Origin: Sedimentisphaerales bacterium
GTDB taxonomy: Bacteria; Planctomycetota; Phycisphaerae; Sedimentisphaerales; SG8-4
NCBI GenBank assembly: GCA_016932895.1
Contig: JAFGCA010000136.1
Coordinates: 1-26,100, forward strand
Direction of reading: 5' to 3'
DNA length: 26,100 nt
Below, one piece after another: positions 16,283-23,169 of the stretch (positions are counted from its first letter, which is position 1; each line of letters opens with the position of its first letter). The notes under the pieces were generated by a model. It had not been told where the DNA came from, did no database searches, and saw nothing but the letters and a program-made list of their open reading frames with translations. A program made the position numbers and the translations under genes.

Positions 16283-18076
16283 ATGAAGATAGCCTACAAA
16301 AACAACAAAGTGGAAAAGGGACTCATGGGCGTCAAGGCCGTGACCTCCGTCATGGTCGTGGCGTCCTTCGTCATCCTCTTCGGCTTCGAGCGTCCGCTCA
16401 TCCCGACGCCCATCCTGTTCAGGATCCAGATCGGGATGCTTTGCGTTTTTCTGACCGGCAAGGTGGTTCGGTTCTGCAACGCTCGCATCCGGAAGGAATA
16501 CGTGCTGGCCAACTGGTTCGAGATCCCCATGCTGCTGGGGCTGGGGGTGGTGGTTCTCGGTTCCGGCCGCTGGTTCGGCGAGACCGAGCCCGGGCGCGTG
16601 CGGCATCTGGCCGTCGGCATCTATCTCATCATCGAAGTCACAACCAAAGTCTGCATGACCTCGGTGAGTCTGGCCGCCTCCGGCAAGAATCCGACCAAAA
16701 CCCTGATCGCCAGCTTCCTCGTGCTCATCGTCACCGGCGGCGGACTGCTCATGCTCCCCCGGGCTTCCACGGGCGAGCCCCTCCGCTTCGTCGACGCCCT
16801 GTTCACCTCGACCAGCGCCACCTGCGTAACCGGCCTGATCGTCAAAGACACTGGCAAGGACTTCACCCTCATGGGCCAGATCATCATCCTGGTGCTGATC
16901 CAACTGGGTGGTTTGGGCATCGTCGTCTTCGGCGCGGTGTTCGCCCTGCTGCTGGGCCAGGCCCTGAGCCTGCGCGAGTCGGTGGCAATGCAGGACCTGC
17001 TCAGCGCGCGCACCTTGAGTCGCATCGGCAACATGATCGTCTTCATTTTTGCCGTGACCGCGGTGATTGAGGCGCTCGGCGCCGTCGCTCTGTTTGAGAT
17101 GTGGGACGATGTTCCCGGCTGGGAGCCGGGCGTGCACTCCCGCTGGTTCTGCAGCATTTTTCATTCCATCAGCGCGTTCTGCAACGCGGGCTTCAGCCTC
17201 TTTACGAACAGCTTCATCGACTACAACCGGAACTGGCAGATCTACGCGGTGGTCTGCCCTCTCATCATTATCGGCGGCCTGGGCTTCAGCGTGCTGTACA
17301 ACCTCAGCAACGTCATCACCGATCACATCCGACGTTTCTTCAAGAAGCGCTTCCACAGGCAATATCGGCTCGCGATGGAACCGCCCCGGCGCATCCGCCT
17401 GCAAGCCAAGATCGTGCTGAGCGTCAGCGCCATCCTCATCGTTCTGGGAGCTGTGTTCATGCTGCTGTTCGAGCAGTATTCCACCGCGGGCCCGCCGAGC
17501 CACCGGCCGGACGTTCTGGGCGCCCTGTTTCAATCGATCACCGCCCGCACCGCCGGTTTCAACACCGTCGATATCTCGGCCCTGGCGCCGTCGAGCAAGT
17601 TCCTCCTGATCCTGCTGATGTTTATCGGCGGCTCGCCCGGCTCCACGGCCGGCGGGATCAAAACGGTCACCCTGGCCGTGATCGTAATGACCGTCTTCGC
17701 CACGCTGCGCAAACGAGGCGAAGTCGAGATGTTCAAACGCTCCGTCCGAACCGTCGTGGTCGGCCGGGCCATCACCGTGGCCATGCTGTTCATCATCGTG
17801 CTGTTCGGCACCACGATGCTCCTGAGCGTCACGGAAGCCTCCTACCGCAACGGGGACTTCACAATGCTCGATATCCTGTTTGAGGCCGGCTCGGCCCTGG
17901 GAACCGTAGGCCTGAGCACGGGGGTAACCCCCGCTTTGACAGACGCCGGCAAGTTCATTATCATTGCCGTGATGCTGATTGGACGGCTTGGCCCGCTGAC
18001 GTTGCTGGCGGCGCTGACGTTCAACCTGAAACCGGTCCGGTACAATTATCCGGACGAAGCTATCATTGTCGGCTAA
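16283..18076 (+). CDS. trkH: TrkH-family potassium uptake channel subunit
   Basis: A 597-residue membrane protein of the TrkH/TrkG/KtrB superfamily. All four pore loops with their filter glycines are present: TSATCVTG (177-184), ISAFCNAG (296-303), ITARTAGF (419-426) and SALGTVG (537-543), plus the conserved gating loop IGGSPGSTAGGIKT (448-461). An extra N-terminal region of about 135 residues with three or four hydrophobic segments precedes the usual core; KtrB is nearer 450 residues. With TrkA, encoded 51 bases downstream, it should take up K+ (possibly Na+-coupled or proton-coupled). The ATG at 16283 is the first in frame; a second at 16325 (MGVKAV) is possible and neither has a good ribosome site. 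Confidence 0.93.
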   Translation: MKIAYKNNKVEKGLMGVKAVTSVMVVASFVILFGFERPLIPTPILFRIQIGMLCVFLTGKVVRFCNARIRKEYVLANWFEIPMLLGLGVVVLGSGRWFGETEPGRVRHLAVGIYLIIEVTTKVCMTSVSLAASGKNPTKTLIASFLVLIVTGGGLLMLPRASTGEPLRFVDALFTSTSATCVTGLIVKDTGKDFTLMGQIIILVLIQLGGLGIVVFGAVFALLLGQALSLRESVAMQDLLSARTLSRIGNMIVFIFAVTAVIEALGAVALFEMWDDVPGWEPGVHSRWFCSIFHSISAFCNAGFSLFTNSFIDYNRNWQIYAVVCPLIIIGGLGFSVLYNLSNVITDHIRRFFKKRFHRQYRLAMEPPRRIRLQAKIVLSVSAILIVLGAVFMLLFEQYSTAGPPSHRPDVLGALFQSITARTAGFNTVDISALAPSSKFLLILLMFIGGSPGSTAGGIKTVTLAVIVMTVFATLRKRGEVEMFKRSVRTVVVGRAITVAMLFIIVLFGTTMLLSVTEASYRNGDFTMLDILFEAGSALGTVGLSTGVTPALTDAGKFIIIAVMLIGRLGPLTLLAALTFNLKPVRYNYPDEAIIVG

Positions 18077-18127
18077 GATGCCGCTCCGCCGCCTCGGGCG
18101 TGACGGAGCGACGAGGAGTTACCGGAT

Positions 18128-18808
18128 ATGAGGCGTTTTGCGGTCATAGGCTTGGGGCGGTTCGGCCAGAAGCTCGCCATCGCGCTGGCGATGAGCGGGG
18201 CCGAAGTCATTGCCATCGACAGGGATCGGAACGAGGTCGAGCTGATCCGCGACCAGGTCAGTCTGGCCGTGCGGCTCGACGGCACCGATGAAGAGGCCCT
18301 CAAGTCCCAGGGGGTGGATAAGGCCGACGTGGCCATCATCGCCCTGGGCCAGGAGAGCTTCGAGGCCGCCATCCTGACCGTCGTGAATCTCCGCCAGATG
18401 GGCATCAAGCAGATTTACGCCCGCGCCGAAAGTCTCATCGCCGGCGAAGTTTTCTCCAAAGTCGGCGCCACCGAAGTGATCTATCCGGAGATCGAGTCGG
18501 CCCAGCGCTGGGCCTACAAGCTCATCGCCCCGCAGATCGGCGAGAAAATCGACTACGCCCCCGGCTACAGCCTCGCCCGCATCAAGGCCCCGCCCAGCTT
18601 CGACGGGAAGACCGTCATGGACCTCCAGCTCCGCCAGAAGTACAACGTCAACCTCGTGCTCATCAAGCGCAGCGACGAGGCCCGCGCCAAGAAATCGGAA
18701 AAAGGCCCCATCATCAACGTCCCCATGCCCGGCACCGTCGTCTATCAGGACGACATCCTCATGGTCGCCGGCTCCGACGCCGACTTAGCCAGCCTCCCCC
18801 AGGAATGA
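18128..18808 (+). CDS. trkA: TrkA/KtrA-type potassium channel regulator
   Basis: A 226-residue cytosolic protein that assembles as a ring on TrkH and gates it in response to bound nucleotides. Residues 1-135 form the RCK_N Rossmann domain, with nucleotide-binding GLGRFG (8-13) and the acidic D31 in AIDRD; residues 140-226 are the RCK_C domain. One copy of each is the KtrA arrangement, half the length of E. coli TrkA, so two ring layers would form by oligomerisation. A GAGGAG site lies at 18113-18118. Just before it, CGCTCCG (18082-18088) pairs with CGGAGCG (18104-18110), an intercistronic stem that could tune trkA translation relative to trkH. The 3' end overlaps, on the other strand, a broken brnT-like frame. 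Confidence 0.93.
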   Translation: MRRFAVIGLGRFGQKLAIALAMSGAEVIAIDRDRNEVELIRDQVSLAVRLDGTDEEALKSQGVDKADVAIIALGQESFEAAILTVVNLRQMGIKQIYARAESLIAGEVFSKVGATEVIYPEIESAQRWAYKLIAPQIGEKIDYAPGYSLARIKAPPSFDGKTVMDLQLRQKYNVNLVLIKRSDEARAKKSEKGPIINVPMPGTVVYQDDILMVAGSDADLASLPQE

Positions 18809-18952
18809 GCCCTCCAGGACTCTCTGACCGTTGCGGCATTCTCGCTTGCCGTAAGGGTCAGCAAACACCGTCGTGGCCTCATCGAAACTTATTCGATGCT
18901 TCTTGAGATTTGTCCTGGCTTTCTCCTCATCCCACTCAAAAGTCAATCTCAT
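18785..18952 (-). pseudogene. Truncated BrnT-like toxin gene
   Basis: A 55-codon frame on the minus strand opens with ATG at 18952, preceded by CAGAGGAA about 5 bases upstream. The first 36 residues fit the BrnT toxin family (type II BrnT/BrnA): LTFEWDEEKARTNLKKH, then RISFDEATTVFADPYG. After residue 36 (about 18845) the similarity stops; the remaining 19 codons are unrelated sequence that runs into the reverse of the trkA 3' end and ends at 18785. The conserved central and C-terminal parts of BrnT, including the catalytic Arg-rich segments, are missing and no brnA follows. It is most simply a deletion remnant. The 36-residue match was made by eye to the family pattern F-x-W-D-x-x-K-A-x-x-N-x-x-K-H. 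Confidence 0.6.
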
Positions 18953-19049
18953 TTGGGTTCCTCTGAATCACAGCACACGCCGGGGCAAGCCCCAATCGAC
19001 TCCTGTCACAGTAGAATTCTCGGATTCACATGCAACGAGCGCACTGATA

Positions 19050-19077
19050 ATTATACAGTGGGGGCAAGGAATCGCAA
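19050..19077 (-). promoter_or_regulatory. Strong minus-strand promoter with operator-like palindrome, upstream of brnT remnant
   Basis: Minus-strand TTGCGA (19077-19072), a 16-base spacer and a perfect TATAAT (19055-19050). The -10 is flanked by CACTG and CAGTG (19042-19060), an inverted repeat that would suit a repressor blocking the promoter, as in autoregulated toxin-antitoxin operons. Transcription would run left into the brnT stub, about 90 bases downstream. The 337-base gap between 18809 and 19145 otherwise shows only a short GGGGC-AA-GCCCC hairpin near 18982-18993; its GC content is visibly lower than the flanking genes. Confidence 0.5.
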
Positions 19078-19145
19078 AAGATCCTCGTAGCTGTCCTGAG
19101 TTTGTCGCTTGAACTCTCCACCATGCTTCGCACGAGGGCTTGGGT

Positions 19146-20132
19146 CTACCCTGAGCGGTGCCGGCGGAGGAGGGTTAGGAAGTTTTGCATGTCTTCGGGG
19201 AAGGGGGCTTCGAACTGGACTTTTTTTTCGGTGGTGGGATGGGTGAATTCGATGGTCCAGGCGTGCAGGGCGCAGCGGGCCATGGCGGGGCTCTGGACGG
19301 CCGCTTCGGCGTCGGCGATTTGCCAGGGGTAGACCAATCTTCCGCCGTACATGTCGTCGGCGACGATCGGGTGTTTGATATACGACATGTGCACGCGAAT
19401 CTGGTGCGTGCGTCCGGTCTGGGGTTTGCACTGGATCAGCGAGAAGCCGCGAAAGGCTTCGATCACCTCGTAGAAGGTGATCGCCTCCTTGCCGCTCTCC
19501 GGCCGGACCGCGTACTTCTCGCGTACCTTTGGATGAACGCCCAGCGGCGCGTTGATCCGGTCGGCGTGCAGCTCGGGCGTGCCGTGCACGATGGCGGCGT
19601 AACTCTTCTTCACCTGACGCAGCTCGAACTGCCGGGCCACTTTCCACTGCGCCGTGTCGTGCTTGGTCACGATCATAACGCCGGTGGTGTTCCGGTCGAG
19701 ACGGTGCACGATGCCCGGGCGAAACTCACCGAGCCCGCTGGACAACTGCTCGGAGTAGTGGGCCAGCGCATTGACCAGCGTCCCGCGTTTGTTGCCGCGC
19801 GCCGGGTGCACGATAATGTCGGCCGGCTTGTTGAGAATGATGAGATCGTCGTCCTCGTAGATCACGTCCAGGGGGATGTCCTCGGGCTCGATCTCCTTGC
19901 TGGGCGGCTCGGGAACCACGAAGTCGACGGCGTCGCCGTGGCTGAGCTTGAAACTGCACTTGACGGGCTTGCCGTTGACCGTGACGGCGCCGGTTTTGAT
20001 CGCGTCCTGGATGAAGCGGCGGCTCAAGTTGCGGAACCGCCCGTGCAGATACTTGTCGATCCTCCGTTCCTTGATGGAGACGCCTACGTGCAGCGTCAGC
20101 GCCTGACCCTTGTCATCCGGCGAATCGCTCAT
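19146..20132 (-). CDS. RluA-family 23S rRNA pseudouridine synthase
   Basis: A 328-residue protein that isomerises specific uridines in rRNA to pseudouridine. An N-terminal S4 RNA-binding domain (about 20-75, with RRIDKYL and SRRFIQDAIKTGAVTVNG) precedes the catalytic domain. The signature HRLDRNTTG has the catalytic Asp at 146, and the downstream CKPQTGRTHQIRVHM block contains the conserved Arg/His residues. The S4 domain plus length fit RluD-like enzymes of large-subunit helix 69, but I did not resolve RluD from RluC-type members, so no symbol is given. The ATG at 20132 is preferred over the GTG at 20135. It starts 9 bases after the stop of the TPR protein gene upstream, so the two are probably co-transcribed. 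Confidence 0.92.
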   Translation of the reverse strand: MSDSPDDKGQALTLHVGVSIKERRIDKYLHGRFRNLSRRFIQDAIKTGAVTVNGKPVKCSFKLSHGDAVDFVVPEPPSKEIEPEDIPLDVIYEDDDLIILNKPADIIVHPARGNKRGTLVNALAHYSEQLSSGLGEFRPGIVHRLDRNTTGVMIVTKHDTAQWKVARQFELRQVKKSYAAIVHGTPELHADRINAPLGVHPKVREKYAVRPESGKEAITFYEVIEAFRGFSLIQCKPQTGRTHQIRVHMSYIKHPIVADDMYGGRLVYPWQIADAEAAVQSPAMARCALHAWTIEFTHPTTEKKVQFEAPFPEDMQNFLTLLRRHRSG

Positions 20133-20141
20133 CACACCACA

Positions 20142-21017
20142 TCAGCCGCCCGCGGGCGCGTTGACGGCCGGGATCACCACGGCCTCGCCCGCTCCCGGAA
20201 CGTCGTTGGCCCCAGGCACAACGGCCGGAACCGCCGGTGTCACCGTCACGTTATTCGGCATCGGAACCACAATCGGCGCGCTCCCGTCGCCCGACGGTAT
20301 CTGAATGACCGGCGCCGAGGCCTGCGGAGTCGGCGGTGCCGGTGCCGGCTTGAAAACGACCGCCCCCTTGTAATCGTCCATCGTCCGCAGACGATACTCG
20401 GCTTCCACCTTTCCGACCGTCCCCTCGTAGTCGGCGTTGGAGACAACGTCCTGGTAGATCTCCCGGGCCTTGTCCAAATTGCCCAGCTCCTCTTCGCAGA
20501 GCCCCAGGCCAAACTGCGCCTTGGCCGCCAGGGCCGGCGTCGTCGAAGCCCGCTCCAGCGCCGTCTGGTAGCTCGCCTGCGCCAGCGCGATCTGCTTGGC
20601 AATCTCGGCCTTGCCGACGTCAGTGAGCCGATAGTGCAGCTCCGCCCGGATCGCCTCGGCGTGGTCGATCAACGCCAGTGCGGCCATCTCGTCGTCGCTT
20701 TCACTGTTGGCAAATTCCTTCAGGTCCCGCGCCACGTCCAGCAGCACGTACGACTGATCCGTCCCCTGCGACAGCGACCGGGCGATTGCCCCCTTCTGCG
20801 AAGGCAATTGCGTTACCAGACTTGTCAAGCGGCTCTGGGCCCGCGCCGAGACCACGCTCTTCTGATAGAACAGCCGGAAATAAACGCCCGCGGCCACCAC
20901 GATCACCACCGCGCCGCCGATCAGCATCATGCGATTCTCTTTCACCCACTCGGGAAAGTGGGCCAGCCAGTCGGCCAACTCGTTGGTCTTCAATTCGTGC
21001 CGATGATCCGATTTCAT
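20142..21017 (-). CDS. TPR-containing membrane-anchored protein
   Basis: A 291-residue protein with a short cytosolic N-terminus, one membrane segment (about 31-47, MLIGGAVVIVVAAGVYF), and an extracytoplasmic region. Helical repeats fill residues 50-220; the best tetratricopeptide-like unit is about 162-194 (ALAAKAQFGLGLCEEELGN, then LDKAREIYQDVV). Overall it is built like YfgM/TPR-21-type periplasmic proteins that hang from the membrane and help export or envelope folding. The last 65 residues are a Pro/Ala/Val-rich tail without hydrophobic anchor (APAPPTPQASAPV and similar). The ATG at 21017 has GGAGAA about 6 bases upstream. Its role with the pseudouridine synthase next to it is not obvious; the pair may simply share a promoter. 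YfgM-like annotation is inference. Confidence 0.75.
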   Translation of the reverse strand: MKSDHRHELKTNELADWLAHFPEWVKENRMMLIGGAVVIVVAAGVYFRLFYQKSVVSARAQSRLTSLVTQLPSQKGAIARSLSQGTDQSYVLLDVARDLKEFANSESDDEMAALALIDHAEAIRAELHYRLTDVGKAEIAKQIALAQASYQTALERASTTPALAAKAQFGLGLCEEELGNLDKAREIYQDVVSNADYEGTVGKVEAEYRLRTMDDYKGAVVFKPAPAPPTPQASAPVIQIPSGDGSAPIVVPMPNNVTVTPAVPAVVPGANDVPGAGEAVVIPAVNAPAGG

Positions 21018-21110
21018 TATCGTTCTCCATTTCCACGTCCGAGGACATCCGTCCAGGTTATCGGGCTATCAAAAAGCATAATCTCGTATGATAACAGAAC
21101 CGCTTTTGCC

Positions 21111-21139
21111 TTGCAATGCCAGTGCAAGAAAGTTAGAAT
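21111..21139 (+). promoter_or_regulatory. Sigma70-like promoter for the S55 protein gene
   Basis: TTGCAA (21111-21116), a 17-base spacer, TAGAAT (21134-21139). Transcription would start near 21146, giving a leader of only about 24 bases that includes the AGGA ribosome site at 21161-21164. The divergent TPR gene starts at 21017, so this is a compact divergent control region. Confidence 0.5.
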
Positions 21140-21169
21140 TTTGGATTACTGCCATTGGAAAGGACTCGC

Positions 21170-23050
21170 ATGTTGGGGATGGACGCAGTGCGACAAACGC
21201 AATCAGACCGAGCCAAACTCCGTAGCGCCCTGTACCGCACCGTGATTGGACTGCTACTCGCGACGGGCCTGCTCTGCGCGACAGCCGCGGGGGAGACAGC
21301 GCCCGAAGCCGACTGGGACAGTCAGCGGTACATCAAGATCGATGAGATCGCCAGGGGGATGGAGGCGTATTGCCTGACCGATTACGGCGATGCGGGGATC
21401 GAGAGATTCGAGCTGAAGGTCGTAGACGTCGTTCGCGGTTATGAGCCGGGGCACGACATCATCCTGGTGATGGGTCTGGACGAGCGTTTCAAGCACACCG
21501 GGCCGGTCAGCGGTTGCAGCGGTTCTCCCGTCTACATCGGCGAGCGTCTGGCCGGAGCGTTGGCGCGGAGCTGGTACTGGGCCGAGGACCCGCTGTACGG
21601 CGTTACCCCCATCGCCGAAATGCTCCAGGTCGGCGCCGGTTCGGCGGCAAAGCCCGCGCGCGGCACAGGCCGGGATGTAGCCCTCCGGTTGGATTTCTCC
21701 AAACCCATCAACCTGACGGAGGTGGACGAACAAGTCAGAACGATGGGGCTCTCGAAAACCGACACCACGGGCGGCCCCACGGCGTTGCCGTGCCCCCTGC
21801 TGGTCTCGGGCGTCTCGGCCGCGACGTGCCGGCAGCTTGCCTCGGAGCTGGGAGAAATGGGCTTTGCGGCGGTGCCCGGTCTCAGCGGCGAGCCCGAATC
21901 CGGCAACGATGACGACACAGATACTCTCCAGCCCGGCGGCGTCCTGACGATCCCGCTGATCGCCGGCGACATTCGAGCGACCGCGCTGGGAACCGTTACG
22001 GAGGTGCGCGACGACAAGGTGTACGGTTTCGGCCACGACTATCTGGGCTACGGCGCCGTGAACCTGCCCCTGACCGCCGGCAAGATCTACACCGTCGTAT
22101 CCAGCCCGATGCAATCCTTCAAGCTGGGCGCGGCCGGCAAAATCATCGGGGCCATCACGGCCGACGAATCCACCGCGATTTTCGGCCGCATCGGAGCCAA
22201 ACCGAAAATGGTCCCGCTGACGATTCGTGTCGAGCGGTACAACGACCCCGAAGTTCGCACTTACAACTGCCAGGTCGCTTACAATCGCATGCTCACACCG
22301 GGACTCGTACGAAGCGCCCTGGCCGCTGCGGCGCTGCAGCGAGGCGGCCTGCCCCCCGATCACACGATCGAGTACAAGGCCGCGGTCGATATGGACGACG
22401 GAAATGCCATTCGCTTCGAGAACGTCTCCGCCGGGTTCAGCACCGCCGAGCTCGTCGTCGAAGTCGGCGGCACCCTGGGCCTGCTCATGAACCATCCTTA
22501 TCAAGGCGCCGACGTGAAGTCTCTCGATTTCGAGCTGCGCATCCTGCCCAAGGACCTTTCGGCGCACCTGTGGTCGGTCGACATCACCGATACCAAGGTC
22601 AAGCGGGGCCAAAACATCGAGATCGAGGTGATTACCGAATCGTTCTTCATGGAGAAGAAGAAATACCGGGTGAGCCTCAACGTGCCGAAGGACGTGGCGC
22701 CGGGCAAATACAGCCTGATGCTGCTGGGCATTTATGAGTACGAGAGCTTTCTGCGCAAGGCCCTGCCCTATCGCCTCGTCGCCATGAACTACCAGACGCT
22801 CATCGAGGCGTTGAACGAATCCCTGGGCTACAATCGCACGAAGCTGTACTGCCTGCTCGTGCTGCGTGCGGACGGCATCGCCCTGGACCGGGCCGAGCTG
22901 CCCGACCTGCCGGCGACCAAAAGCCTGGTTTTACAGAGCAACAAGCGGGATGTGAGGGTGCAACCGTATCCACATTGGATCGAAAAGACTGTAGAAACCG
23001 GTACGGTGATTGCCGACAAAGTAGTAGTGCCGGTCGTGGTGGAAAGGTAG
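21170..23050 (+). CDS. Secreted SpoIVB-type (S55) peptidase-like protein
   Basis: A 626-residue protein; the ATG at 21170 is preferred because AGGA lies 5 bases upstream, the alternative being an upstream TTG at 21155. A signal peptide ends near residue 40. Peptidase family S55 is recognisable in two separated blocks: GPVSGCSGSPVYIGERLAGA (111-130), which holds the nucleophile-type Ser (S117, GCSGSP for the GMSGSP of SpoIVB), and KVYGFGHDYLGYGAVNLPL (283-301), which holds the catalytic-type His (H289). In SpoIVB of spore-formers the His block precedes the Ser block; here the order is inverted, as I recall for long S55-domain proteins of Acidobacteria. Residues 350-626 are not recognised. The role is unknown; no sporulation genes are nearby. 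The propeller protein gene follows by 119 bases. Confidence 0.8.
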   Translation: MLGMDAVRQTQSDRAKLRSALYRTVIGLLLATGLLCATAAGETAPEADWDSQRYIKIDEIARGMEAYCLTDYGDAGIERFELKVVDVVRGYEPGHDIILVMGLDERFKHTGPVSGCSGSPVYIGERLAGALARSWYWAEDPLYGVTPIAEMLQVGAGSAAKPARGTGRDVALRLDFSKPINLTEVDEQVRTMGLSKTDTTGGPTALPCPLLVSGVSAATCRQLASELGEMGFAAVPGLSGEPESGNDDDTDTLQPGGVLTIPLIAGDIRATALGTVTEVRDDKVYGFGHDYLGYGAVNLPLTAGKIYTVVSSPMQSFKLGAAGKIIGAITADESTAIFGRIGAKPKMVPLTIRVERYNDPEVRTYNCQVAYNRMLTPGLVRSALAAAALQRGGLPPDHTIEYKAAVDMDDGNAIRFENVSAGFSTAELVVEVGGTLGLLMNHPYQGADVKSLDFELRILPKDLSAHLWSVDITDTKVKRGQNIEIEVITESFFMEKKKYRVSLNVPKDVAPGKYSLMLLGIYEYESFLRKALPYRLVAMNYQTLIEALNESLGYNRTKLYCLLVLRADGIALDRAELPDLPATKSLVLQSNKRDVRVQPYPHWIEKTVETGTVIADKVVVPVVVER

Positions 23051-23169
23051 TCGGGCCGAGCGAAACGCCGGTCCGCGCAGAGAATCCGAGAGATCGGACG
23101 CCCTCGCCGACGGAACCCGAATCCGGCCTCGGGCGGATCGTATATGGAGTTGCTTGCACAGGAGTCAAC

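Noticed and set aside
18873..19112. 79-codon plus-strand frame in the gap after trkA
   Set aside because: No ribosome site or motif; the gap is better explained by the minus-strand brnT stub and its promoter.
19185..21245. 686-codon plus-strand frame across the pseudouridine synthase and TPR genes
   Set aside because: It covers two well-supported minus-strand genes and has no recognisable domain.
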